From: Xanthomonas hydrangeae
GTDB taxonomy: Bacteria > Pseudomonadota > Gammaproteobacteria > Xanthomonadales > Xanthomonadaceae
Assembly: GCA_905142475.1 (NCBI GenBank)
Contig: LR990730.1
Location: forward strand, 1,488,001 to 1,552,000
DNA: 64,000 nt
Reading direction: 5' to 3'
How positions within the stretch are numbered: position 1 is the first letter of the stretch; each line of letters opens with the position of its first letter. The notes below the pieces were generated by a model. It was not told the DNA's origin. It saw nothing but the letters and a program-made list of their open reading frames with translations, and did no database searches. This document shows positions 16,809 through 25,371 of this stretch, piece by piece. The position numbers and the translations under genes were made by a program.

Positions 16809-18583
16809 GACGCCTCCTGCCAGCTCCGCGACAAGCGCATTGCTGCAATGATCAAACCCACATGCGAATAGGTCTGGGGGAAATTCCCCCAGGCTTCGCC
16901 GTCTTCAAACGATAGATCCTCGGACAGCAAGCCGAGGTGATTGCGGCGCGAGAGAATGCGCTCGAACAGTTCACGTGCTTCGTCCTTGCGACCGATCGCA
17001 GCCAGCGCGTCGATGTACCAGAACGTGCAGATGGTGAAGCTGGTTTCCGGCGCACCGAAGTCATCCGGTGCGATGTAGCGATACAGCGCATCGCCATGCT
17101 TGAGCACGCGACCGACGGCTTCCACGGTGCGCACGAAGCGGCTGTCGTCGTTGCCCACGATGCCGATATCGGCCAGCAACAACAGCGAGGCATCCAGGCG
17201 GTGGCCACCGAGCGTGTCGGTGAAGTGGCCGTGTTCGTCGCTCCAGGCTTCCGTCAGCACGCGCTCGCGAATGCTGTCGGCACGTTCGCTCCAATACACG
17301 CTGCGCTCGGGCAGCACCAGGCGGTCGGCGATCTTGGACAGGCGATCGCAGGCGGCCCAGCACATCGCGGCCGTATACGTATGCACTTCGGCGCGGCCGC
17401 GGAATTCCCACAGGCCGGCATCGGGGACGTTGTGCAGCGCGAACGCGCGCTCGCCCAGCGGCTCCAGGCGACGGAAAGTGTCCGCATCGCCCTGATCCTT
17501 CAGACGCAGATCGAAGAACAGCTGCGTCGAAGCCAGCACCACGCTGCCATACACATCGTGCTGCTTTTGAATCCAGGCCAGGTTGCCGCGTCGCACCGGG
17601 CCCATGCCGCGGTAGCCGTCCATGGTGTCGACTTCGTGCTCTTCCAGCTGCGATTCGAAACCGATGCCGTACAGCGGCTGCAAGGTGCCGTCGCTGGTGG
17701 CGATATTGAAGATATAGCCGATGAATTGCTCCATCGTGCGCGTGGCGCCCAGGCGATTGAGCGCGCGCACCACGAACGCGGCATCGCGCAGCCAGCAATA
17801 GCGGTAGTCCCAGTTGCGCGGGGTATTGGGCGCTTCCGGAATCGAGGTGGTCATCGCCGCGATGATGGCGCCGCTGTCTTCGTACTGGCACAACTTGAGT
17901 GTGATCGCGCTGCGGATCACCGCTTCCTGCCAGTCGAGCGGAATCGACAGGTAGCGCACCCATTCGCGCCAATATTCTTCGGTGCGTTCCTGCGCTTCCT
18001 GCACGTAACCGGTGAGCGAGCGGGTTAGCGATTCGTCCACGCCCAACACCAGATTGACCGGGTGGCTGAGCACGAACGGCAAGCCATCGCGGACGAAGCG
18101 CACCGGCACATCGGTGGTCAGGCGCAGGGTGAATTCCGGCAGTACCCAACGGATATGATTGCTGCCCCAGGTGGTTTCCGGCGTGCGGCCGCCCCAGTCG
18201 GCCAACGGGCGTGCGCGCACGATGATGCGCGGGTTACCGGCCAGGGGGCGAATCTGCCGGATGATGCTCACCGGCCGATAAAAACGCCCGTTATTGCGCC
18301 AGCGCGGTGCGAAGTCGATCACTTCCACTTCGCCACCGTGGCTGTCGCGCAACACGGTGCGCAGCACGGCGGTGTTGGGCAGGTAATGCTGCTCGCTGCT
18401 TTCGAAGTCCTCCAGCTCGACGGCGAAGTCGCCGCCGTCACCCTTGGGCGAGAGCAGCGAACAGAACGCCGGGTCGCCATCGAAAGCCGGCAGGCAACTC
18501 CACACCACACGTGCCTGCCGATCGACCAATGCACCGAAACTGCAGTTGCCGATGACGCCCAGATCCAGGTTTGGCTCGGTCAT
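16805..18583 (-). CDS. Glycoside hydrolase family 15 protein (glucoamylase/trehalase-like)
   Basis: A 592-residue GH15 (alpha/alpha)6-barrel protein without a signal peptide. The start MTEPNLDLGVIGNCSFGALV, the N-terminal beta-sandwich, and the barrel segment TPRNWDYRYCWLRDAAFVVR are standard for the bacterial GH15 group. So is the C-terminal block EDLSFEDGEAWGNFPQTYSH, which carries the likely catalytic base region. Such enzymes hydrolyse trehalose or short alpha-glucans by inversion. It lies between otsB and otsA, overlapping otsA by 4 bases. A trehalase, balancing synthesis with breakdown, or an enzyme limiting side products is inferred from context and not proven. Confidence 0.9.
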   Translation of the reverse strand: MTEPNLDLGVIGNCSFGALVDRQARVVWSCLPAFDGDPAFCSLLSPKGDGGDFAVELEDFESSEQHYLPNTAVLRTVLRDSHGGEVEVIDFAPRWRNNGRFYRPVSIIRQIRPLAGNPRIIVRARPLADWGGRTPETTWGSNHIRWVLPEFTLRLTTDVPVRFVRDGLPFVLSHPVNLVLGVDESLTRSLTGYVQEAQERTEEYWREWVRYLSIPLDWQEAVIRSAITLKLCQYEDSGAIIAAMTTSIPEAPNTPRNWDYRYCWLRDAAFVVRALNRLGATRTMEQFIGYIFNIATSDGTLQPLYGIGFESQLEEHEVDTMDGYRGMGPVRRGNLAWIQKQHDVYGSVVLASTQLFFDLRLKDQGDADTFRRLEPLGERAFALHNVPDAGLWEFRGRAEVHTYTAAMCWAACDRLSKIADRLVLPERSVYWSERADSIRERVLTEAWSDEHGHFTDTLGGHRLDASLLLLADIGIVGNDDSRFVRTVEAVGRVLKHGDALYRYIAPDDFGAPETSFTICTFWYIDALAAIGRKDEARELFERILSRRNHLGLLSEDLSFEDGEAWGNFPQTYSHVGLIIAAMRLSRSWQEAS

Positions 18584-18631
18584 GGAGTGCGAACGATCCT
18601 TTTGAAGAGAAGAGGGGAAGGCGCGCGGCTC

Positions 18632-19390
18632 TCAGGCTGGGCGCGCGTTGCGTTGCAACCACGCATGCACATCGGCAGTGCCATCGACACGGAAGCGCGC
18701 GCTGGTCTGCGCGCGATCGCCGACCAGCACGCTCCAGCCGCCGAGGCGATTGGCCGCTTCGAAACCGAATTCGTCGGTGAGATCGTCGCCGACGAACACC
18801 GGTGTGCGGCCGGCGAATGCGCCGTGCTGCATCAGGTGTTCGACCGCCAGGCCCTTGTTGCTGCCTTCGGGAACGAATTCCACCACGTGGTCGCCAGGCT
18901 GCAGGCGATAGCCGGAAAGTTGTGCGATTTCCTGTTGCGCGAAGGCCAGAACATCCGGGCCGGCGAGCGGTTGTGCGCGCCAATGCAATGCTACGCTGAC
19001 GCCTTTGTCTTCGACCAGCACGCCGGGGTGTCGATGGGTGAGTGCGGCGGCGCGCCGATGCAAGCCGTGCAGCCACTCGGAAGTGTCCTGCGGCATCGCG
19101 GCGCGTGCGGCGATGTCGCTGCGTAGCTCATGTCCGTGCAAGCCGGCAGCCGGGAGCAGCAGCGGTGCGAACAAGGCATCCAGTTGCGATAGCGGTCGCC
19201 CGCTGACCAGTGCGACTGCGCCATGCAGGCGGTCGCTTAGGCGGCCGATGGCCTCGCGGACCTCGGGCAAGAGCCGCACAGCCTCGGGGCTGTCGGCAAA
19301 GTCGATGAGGGTACCGTCCACGTCCAGAAACAATGCGCAGGCATTGTCCAGCAATGGCGGCGACGGAAGGGGGAAGTGCACGTCTGCCAT
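18632..19390 (-). CDS. otsB: Trehalose-6-phosphate phosphatase
   Basis: A 252-residue HAD-superfamily phosphatase that removes phosphate from trehalose 6-phosphate. Motif I is LFLDVDGTLIDF with nucleophile Asp23 and Asp25. Motif II is the Ser of LVSGRPLSQLD. The motif III/IV region is NKGLAVEHLM ... PVFVGDDLTDEFGF. The length is usual for OtsB. It is the first gene of the leftward otsB-GH15-otsA operon, 48 bases before the GH15 start. The family 1 repeat cluster lies just upstream, between it and the TonB receptor stop. Confidence 0.95.
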   Translation of the reverse strand: MADVHFPLPSPPLLDNACALFLDVDGTLIDFADSPEAVRLLPEVREAIGRLSDRLHGAVALVSGRPLSQLDALFAPLLLPAAGLHGHELRSDIAARAAMPQDTSEWLHGLHRRAAALTHRHPGVLVEDKGVSVALHWRAQPLAGPDVLAFAQQEIAQLSGYRLQPGDHVVEFVPEGSNKGLAVEHLMQHGAFAGRTPVFVGDDLTDEFGFEAANRLGGWSVLVGDRAQTSARFRVDGTADVHAWLQRNARPA

Positions 19391-19439
19391 TACGCTAGTG
19401 TGCGCAAAGCGGTGTGATATTCAGGTTATGCAACAGCGC

Positions 19440-19573
19440 TTCCTTCTCCCGTCGGGAGAAGGTGCCCCGCAGGGGCGGATGAGGGTACGCGCGAAGCCTT
19501 GTGCAGTTCGAACGCTGCGAGGGCTTCGCCCCGTACCCTCACCCCAACCCCTCTCCCGTAGGAGAGGGGCTTT
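19440..19573. repeat. Family 1 palindromic repeat, two-part copy
   Basis: CCTTCTCCCGTCGGGAGAAGG plus GTGCCCCGCAGGGGCGGATGAGGG on the left (given in two pieces), and CCCTCACCCCAACCCCTCTCCC plus GTAGGAGAGGGGC on the right, joined by about 45 bases that include GAAGCC/GGCTTC arms. Both halves recur in the same relative form at 41478-41714. It lies between otsB and the stop of the TonB receptor gene. Confidence 0.8.
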
Positions 19574-19588
19574 TAAGCTCGCTTTCGA

Positions 19589-22024
19589 TCAGAAGGTGTA
19601 GCGCACCCGCCCATACCAATATGCGCCATTGCTGCCGATCGGCGAGAGTACGTCGTAGGGCAGGTTGCCGAAGTAGGCGATGTCGTCGATGGAGCGGTCC
19701 GAGTAGTTGTCCAAAATGTTCTGGCCGCCGATCGCCAAGGTCCACTGGGTGCCCAGGTGGTACTCGGCCTCCAGATCCAGCTGCCATTCCGCGCCGTAGG
19801 TCTGGCGTGGCACAAAGCCGCCGCCGAAGTCGAACACGCGCGTTGCGCTGCCGTAGCGATTGACGCGGGTCTGCAGGTTCCAGTGCTCGTTGTTCCAGTT
19901 GGCCGCCAGTGCGGCGCGTGTGCGTGGCGCGGCATCGGTGAGCGTGTTGCTCTCTTCCACGCCGAACAGCACGTAGTCCGGATTCAGTGCCAGCAGCTGC
20001 GCCGGGGTGCCGATGACGTTCTTCAACTCGGTCTTGGCGTAGCTGTAGGTACCGGTCAGCAGCAGGTCGCCGCCGAAAGCATATTGGCGCCAGTTGCCGA
20101 CCAGCTCGGCGCCGCGGGTGCGGGTGTCGGCGGCGTTGAGGAAGTAGCTGGCGCTCTGCACGCCGGTGACGCCGAAGTTCTGCTGCACGAAATCGGTCAG
20201 CGTATCGCCGGTGATGTCTTCGGACAGCGCGATGCGGTCGTCGATGTCGATCTGGAAGAAGTCCAGCGACAGGTCGAAGTGATCGCCCAGCTTGCTGGTG
20301 AAACCCAGGCTGTAATTGAGCGACTTTTCCGGCTTCAGGTCGGTGGCACCGAGCGCGCGTGCGATCGGGTTGTTGACCGACAGCAGGCGGCCCTGGGTCA
20401 GGCGGCCGGCGGCGTCGTAGCCGGTGGAGGTGGCTTCGTAGCCGATCTGGCTGAGCGAGGGCGCACGCACGTTGTTGGAGATCGCGCCACGCAGCGCGAA
20501 CGCCGGTGCGAACGCATAACGCGCCGCCAGCTTGCCGGTCCATTGGCTGCCGAAATCCTGGTAATGCTCGTAGCGGCCGGCCAGGTCGGTGGAGAACTTG
20601 TCGCCGAACTGGCTTGAGACGTTGGCGTAGGCGCTGGCCACATTGCGCGACAGATCGGCCTCGTCCTGCGGTGTGAGGCCGCCGCCGGCCTGCGAGCCGG
20701 TGGGACGATCGGTGAACGGGCCGGCCGCATAGCTGGCCGGATCGCCGGCATGCGTGCGGTACTGCTCGCGGCGGAACTCGGCACCGGTGCCGAAGGTATG
20801 GGTGGCGCCGGCGGCATCGAACACGCGGGTCAGATCCAGATTGCCCACGGTTTGCGCGAAGGCGAAATCGCCGGTCTTGAAGTGCGTGGTGCTGCCCGGG
20901 CCGAGCGAGGCGTTGAGCGAATTGCGCAGCCGGTAGGTGAAGTCGTTGCGGCCGTAGTTGACGCTGGCGTCGTAGTCCCAGTTGCCCAATTGCCCACGGG
21001 CGCCGGCAACGAGTTGCAGATCGCGATTCTCGCCTTCGGAAATCGGGCGGTAGCCGTTGGGGTAGATCTCGCGCCAGTTGGCGCTGCCATCCGGGTACCG
21101 GAAGTAATTGGCGCCTTCGGTGTCGCGCTGGTTGTAGGTGCCGAAGGCGTAGAACTCGCCGTTGGCGCTGAAGGGAATCTTGGTGTTGAGCCAGGCGTTC
21201 AGGCCCTTGGTGGCGCCGTCGCCGAGCACGTAATTGCGCTGGCCGGCCAGGGCCAGATTGGCCGGGGTCTGTTCTTCGAACGAGGGAATCTGATCGAAGC
21301 CGGCGCGGTTGGTCGCCTCGCGATTCTTCAGCTCCAGTCCGACCTTGAAGAAGCCGCCGTCATCGCCGAGCAGGCTGCCGACCTTGGCGCTGGCATAGCT
21401 GGTCTGGCCGTCGGTGACACGGCGGTTGATCGGCTCCACATCGGTGTTGTAGGCGCCGAAGCTGGCTTCCAGCTCGCCGCGCTCGGGGTTGTCGTCCAGG
21501 ATCACGTTGATGACGCTGGCGATCGCGTCCGAGCCGTATTGCGCGCCGGCACCGTCGCGCAGCACTTCGATGCGCTTGATCGCATTGATCGGGATGGAAT
21601 TGAAATCGACCGGCGTGGTGCCCTTGCCGATCTTGCTGTCGGTATTGACCAGCGCCGAGGTGTGGCGGCGCTTGCCGTTGACCAGCACCAGCACCTGGTC
21701 GGGCGAGAGCCCACGCAGTTGCGCGGCGCGGATATGGTCGGCGCCGCCGGAGTTGGACTGGCGCGGGAAGTTGAACGAGGGCAGCAGCGCCTGCAGCGCG
21801 CTGCCGAGCTCGCCGTTGACCACGCCGGCCTTGCGGATGTCCTCGGCGGTGAGCACGTCCACCGGCACGGTCGATTCCAGCACGGTGCGGTCGCTGGCAC
21901 GGGTGCCGGTGACGATCACCGTATCCAGCGTTGGGGCGCCGGAGTCGGCCTGCTGGGCCTGTGCATTGGCGCTCAACACGGCGGCGACGGCCAGGCCGAT
22001 GGCCGAAAGGGTGGGGCGGGTCAT
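19589..22024 (-). CDS. TonB-dependent receptor
   Basis: An 811-residue outer-membrane receptor. A signal peptide (LSAIGLAVAAVLSANAQAQ) is followed by a TonB-box-like DTVIVTGTRA, a plug domain (VLVLVNGKRRHTSALVNTDS, IERIEVLRDGAGAQYGSDAI-like run) and a 22-strand barrel ending GAYWYGRVRYTF with C-terminal Phe. The start at 22024 is set by AGGAGAGAG upstream of the ATG. No anti-sigma (STN) extension is present, so transcriptional signalling is unlikely. The ligand is unknown. Its C-terminal region resembles the partial receptor at 63201, including TDATPRTK / TDAAPRTR and WYGRV, which suggests one subfamily. Confidence 0.92.
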   Translation of the reverse strand: MTRPTLSAIGLAVAAVLSANAQAQQADSGAPTLDTVIVTGTRASDRTVLESTVPVDVLTAEDIRKAGVVNGELGSALQALLPSFNFPRQSNSGGADHIRAAQLRGLSPDQVLVLVNGKRRHTSALVNTDSKIGKGTTPVDFNSIPINAIKRIEVLRDGAGAQYGSDAIASVINVILDDNPERGELEASFGAYNTDVEPINRRVTDGQTSYASAKVGSLLGDDGGFFKVGLELKNREATNRAGFDQIPSFEEQTPANLALAGQRNYVLGDGATKGLNAWLNTKIPFSANGEFYAFGTYNQRDTEGANYFRYPDGSANWREIYPNGYRPISEGENRDLQLVAGARGQLGNWDYDASVNYGRNDFTYRLRNSLNASLGPGSTTHFKTGDFAFAQTVGNLDLTRVFDAAGATHTFGTGAEFRREQYRTHAGDPASYAAGPFTDRPTGSQAGGGLTPQDEADLSRNVASAYANVSSQFGDKFSTDLAGRYEHYQDFGSQWTGKLAARYAFAPAFALRGAISNNVRAPSLSQIGYEATSTGYDAAGRLTQGRLLSVNNPIARALGATDLKPEKSLNYSLGFTSKLGDHFDLSLDFFQIDIDDRIALSEDITGDTLTDFVQQNFGVTGVQSASYFLNAADTRTRGAELVGNWRQYAFGGDLLLTGTYSYAKTELKNVIGTPAQLLALNPDYVLFGVEESNTLTDAAPRTRAALAANWNNEHWNLQTRVNRYGSATRVFDFGGGFVPRQTYGAEWQLDLEAEYHLGTQWTLAIGGQNILDNYSDRSIDDIAYFGNLPYDVLSPIGSNGAYWYGRVRYTF

Positions 22025-22252
22025 TTCTCTCTCCTGCGACAGCAACTGCGAACGCGCCGCGCGGTCGGCATCCGGCCGGGCAGGGGCGCAAAGGGGTTCG
22101 GATCGTCCACATTCATCCGGATGGAGAGATATTATCGCGTTGTTCAGGCGCGTGCGAGATGGCACAGTGCGCGCACGCCGGCATCAGCTGATGCCGGCCC
22201 TGCATGAGCCCGCCCCCGATCCGTCGTAAAAATACCCGTTGTGGAGAAGTCG

Positions 22253-22726
22253 ATGAAGTTGCTGCCGTCCTGCCTGCTTGCCGCCATGCTGGCGCTGTCC
22301 GCCTGCGCCACCACTCCCGGCGGCGCGCCGGGCTCGACCACTGCCAGCCTGCAAGGCGATGCGGCGCGGCCGGCGACAGCGCGCGGCTGGGTGCGCAGCG
22401 AGCTGTACTTCGGCGTGGGCGAGGAGACCGGCCCGGCCGATCGCCCGCAGACCCGCACCATCGACGACACCCAATGGCGCGCGTTCCTGGACAAGGAAGT
22501 GACCCCGCGCTTCCCGGATGGGCTGACCGTGTTCGATGCCTACGGGCAGTGGCTGTTCCGCGGCGCCAAGGAGCCGAACCGGCTGGGCACCAAGGTGCTG
22601 GTGATCCTGCACGAGGACACCCCGCAGCGGCGCAATGACATCGAGGCGATCCGCCTGGCCTGGAAGCAGGCCACCGGGCACCAGTCGGTGCTGTGGTCGC
22701 GGCAGGCGGTTGAGGTGTCGTTCTGA
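22253..22726 (+). CDS. DUF3574 domain-containing lipoprotein
   Basis: A 157-residue protein with a lipoprotein signal (LPSCLLAAMLALSACA; acylated Cys at about residue 18) and a DUF3574 domain. Recognisable pieces are SELYFGVGEE, WRAFLDKEVTPRFPDGLTVFDAYGQW (in part), and the C-terminal TKVLVILHEDTP ... ILAIRLAWKQ-type helix followed by VLWSRQAVEVSF. The ATG at 22253 is preferred over GTG 22241. The family has no known function. It lies divergent from the TonB receptor and 35 bases before the XAC2610-like gene. Confidence 0.85.
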   Translation: MKLLPSCLLAAMLALSACATTPGGAPGSTTASLQGDAARPATARGWVRSELYFGVGEETGPADRPQTRTIDDTQWRAFLDKEVTPRFPDGLTVFDAYGQWLFRGAKEPNRLGTKVLVILHEDTPQRRNDIEAIRLAWKQATGHQSVLWSRQAVEVSF

Positions 22727-22761
22727 GTCTGCTGACCACGCGCCTTGAACCTCCGCGCCGA

Positions 22762-23622
22762 ATGCGTGTGAGGGCTGCGCGGGCGCTGTTGTTCGCCGCG
22801 CTTGGCGGGGTGTCGTTCGCGTCCTTGGCACGCGACACCAGCGTGCAGGTGCAGATCGACGCGCACACGCGTGCGACCGCCACACTGGTCGGCCCGCGCC
22901 TGCAGGTGGTGTTTAGCCAAGGCGGCAAGGAGCAATGGTTCGACGCGAGCGTGGACGACGGCGAAGGCGGCACCGGCGTGGACAGCGACGACTACAACTT
23001 CGACGGGCATCCGGATCTTGCGGTGTCGGCGATGCTCGGCCAGGTCAACGAGGCGGTGCTGGTGTTCGTGTTCGATCCGGCGCAACGCCGCTTTCGTGTG
23101 CTGACCGCGCCCACGCGCCCGGCGGTGCAATGCGAAGGCTTCTTCAATCTGACGCCCGACAAGCAGCAGCGCAGCTTGACCAGCTCCTGCCGCAGTGGGC
23201 CGATGTGGTACGCCGACGTCTATCGCTACGCCGCCGATGGGCGCCTGTATGTGGCTAAGACGCAGCAGCCGATCGCGTCGCCGGATATCCAGACCATGCT
23301 GGATCCAGGCATCGACGATGGCATGCCGCTCTCGGTGTGGCCGCGTTACGACGCGCGCGGGGCGAAGGTTTCAAGCGAGATCGGCACCACGCTGGAGGCA
23401 CCCATGCCGGTGCAGCTGCGTGTGCAGGTGGCGCGCCTGCCGCTGTATGCCACGCCGACTGCGACCAGCACCAAGCGCTATCTGGTGCAGGGCGATCGGG
23501 CCGACGCGCTGGATGTCAGCGCCGATGCCACGCGCGTGCAGGTGCGCTATCGCAGTGCCGGCCGCAGCGACAGCGTCGGCTGGATCGAGGTCGCTGCGGC
23601 GATGCAGGAGCGGACGCAGTAG
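22762..23622 (+). CDS. XAC2610-related periplasmic protein with C-terminal SH3-like domain
   Basis: A 286-residue exported protein (signal at 1-23, ending SFASLA-R). The central part carries DSDDYNFDGHPDLAV, an EF-hand-like calcium loop, then VFVFDPAQRRFRVL and SSCRSGPMWYADVYRYAADG. This is the layout of the XAC2610-related family. In Xanthomonas citri, XAC2610 is the periplasmic immunity protein that inhibits the T4SS peptidoglycan hydrolase effector XAC2609. The last 70 residues (VARLPLYATPTATSTKRYLV to GWIEVAAAM) look like a bacterial SH3 domain, which is extra. No adjacent effector gene with a T4SS signal domain is visible, so an immunity role is only a possibility. Confidence 0.7.
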   Translation: MRVRAARALLFAALGGVSFASLARDTSVQVQIDAHTRATATLVGPRLQVVFSQGGKEQWFDASVDDGEGGTGVDSDDYNFDGHPDLAVSAMLGQVNEAVLVFVFDPAQRRFRVLTAPTRPAVQCEGFFNLTPDKQQRSLTSSCRSGPMWYADVYRYAADGRLYVAKTQQPIASPDIQTMLDPGIDDGMPLSVWPRYDARGAKVSSEIGTTLEAPMPVQLRVQVARLPLYATPTATSTKRYLVQGDRADALDVSADATRVQVRYRSAGRSDSVGWIEVAAAMQERTQ

Positions 23623-23769
23623 CGCCTGCGGGCGTCAGCGTGCCGGCAAACGCCGCACGGGCGCGCTCTTGCATCGACCAGCGCAACGGCACGCTCTGAT
23701 CCATCGCGCCGCTGTCGCGCATGCGGGGCAGCGGCTACCATCGGCCGATCCCCACGCTTCCTGGCTCCC

Positions 23770-25371
23770 ATGTCGGCCTCTTCCTCGCGTACTGCGGCAT
23801 CGCCGCGCTGGTTCGTCGCCGGCGACCTCAATGGCTTCTTCGGCCTGGTCGTCGACAATCTCTCCATCCTCGGCTTCATCGCGATGGCGCTCATCGGGAT
23901 ATTCCAGTTTCCCGCTGACGTGATCTTCGAACGCATGTTTCCTGGCACCGCGTTCGGCGTGCTGGTTGGCAATCTGCTCTACACCTTGATGGCGCGGCGG
24001 CTGGCCGCACGCAGCGGGCGCGACGACGTCACCGCGATGCCGCTGGGCCTGGATGCGCCCACCAGCATCGGCATGGCGCTGCTGGTGCTCGGCCCGGCGT
24101 TTGTCGGCTTCAAGGCGCAGGGGCTGGATCCGCAAGCGGCCGCCATCGCCACCTGGAAACTCGGCATGGCCTCGCTGGTGGTGATGGGCCTGCTCAAGTT
24201 GGTGCTGTCGTTTGCTGGCGACGCGGTCACGCGCGCGCTGCCGCGTGCGGCGCTGCTCGGTTCGATCGCGGGCATCGCGTTGGTGCTGATGGGCTTGCTG
24301 CCGCTGCTGGAAACCCTGCGTTCGCCGGTGGCCGGCTTCGTCACCTTGGGCCTGCTGTTGTACGTGCTGCTGGCCAAGGGCCGGTTGCCGACCAAGTTGC
24401 CCGGCGTGCTGGTCGCCTTCGTCATCGGCACCGCGTTGTATTACGGGCTGGGACTGGCCGGACTGGGTGCGCCGGGTTTTGCAGTGCCGGACTGGGCGAC
24501 GCCGAAGATCGTGTTGCCGCTGCCGAACCTGGGCTTTATCGAAGGCCTGCCGGCCACGGTGGCATACCTGCCGTTGCTGCTGCCGTTCGGTCTGTTGATG
24601 GTGGTAGGTGGCATCAATGTCAGCGAGAGCGCACGCGCGGCGGGCGACGACTACCGCACCCGCGACATTCTGCTGGTGGAGGCCTTCGCCACCTTGGTCG
24701 CAGGCGTGTGCGGCGGCGTGGCGCAGACCACGCCGTACATCGGCCAGCCTGCGTACAAGCACATGGGCGCGCGTTCGGGCTATACGTTGCTGACCGGGTT
24801 GTTCGTCGGCATCGGCGGCATGCTGGGTGTGATCAGCGGGCTGGTGCAATGGGTGCCGCTGGCGGTGCTGGCACCGATCATCGTGTACGTGTCGATCGAC
24901 ATCACCACGCAGGCGTTTCAGGCCACGCCCAAGCATCACGCGGGCGCGATGGTGTTGGGCTTTCTGCCTTCGGTGGCGTACCTGCTGACCATCAAGGCGC
25001 CTGGCTGGATCCCGCCGGAGCAATTGAGTGCGCTGACCACCAAGCTCGATGGTCACGGCTTGCCGGAGGTGGCGGTGATCTTCGCGCTGGGCAATGGTTT
25101 CATCATCACCGCGATGCTGTGGATCGCCGCGGTGGCGGCGATGATCGATGGCCGGCTGCGACGCGGTGCGGTGTTTCTGCTGGTGGCCGCTGGCCTGACG
25201 CTGTTCGGCTTGATCCATTCGGTGGACCCGCGCGGCGGCATCTATCTGCCGTGGTCGCTGCAAGGGTTGGCGCGGGTGATCAGCTGGCAGTTCGTCGGTG
25301 CCTATGTCGCGCTGGCGGTGACGTTGTTGCTGCTGTCGCTGCTGCCTGCACGCAAGGAGGCGTTGCAATGA
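23770..25371 (+). CDS. NCS2-like permease (xanthine/uracil or related solute)
   Basis: A 533-residue integral membrane protein with about 12 hydrophobic segments. The features are those of the nucleobase/SulP-like fold: an early GDLNGFFGLVVDNLSILGFI segment, VTAMPLGLDAPTSIGMAL around the substrate region, and CGGVAQTTPYIGQPAYKHMGARSGY resembling the AzgA/NCS2 motif (in part). Its substrate could be a purine, uracil or another anion; sequence alone does not say. The stop overlaps the next gene's ATG by 4 bases, with AAGGAGG inside its last codons, so the two are translationally coupled. Confidence 0.75.
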   Translation: MSASSSRTAASPRWFVAGDLNGFFGLVVDNLSILGFIAMALIGIFQFPADVIFERMFPGTAFGVLVGNLLYTLMARRLAARSGRDDVTAMPLGLDAPTSIGMALLVLGPAFVGFKAQGLDPQAAAIATWKLGMASLVVMGLLKLVLSFAGDAVTRALPRAALLGSIAGIALVLMGLLPLLETLRSPVAGFVTLGLLLYVLLAKGRLPTKLPGVLVAFVIGTALYYGLGLAGLGAPGFAVPDWATPKIVLPLPNLGFIEGLPATVAYLPLLLPFGLLMVVGGINVSESARAAGDDYRTRDILLVEAFATLVAGVCGGVAQTTPYIGQPAYKHMGARSGYTLLTGLFVGIGGMLGVISGLVQWVPLAVLAPIIVYVSIDITTQAFQATPKHHAGAMVLGFLPSVAYLLTIKAPGWIPPEQLSALTTKLDGHGLPEVAVIFALGNGFIITAMLWIAAVAAMIDGRLRRGAVFLLVAAGLTLFGLIHSVDPRGGIYLPWSLQGLARVISWQFVGAYVALAVTLLLLSLLPARKEALQ

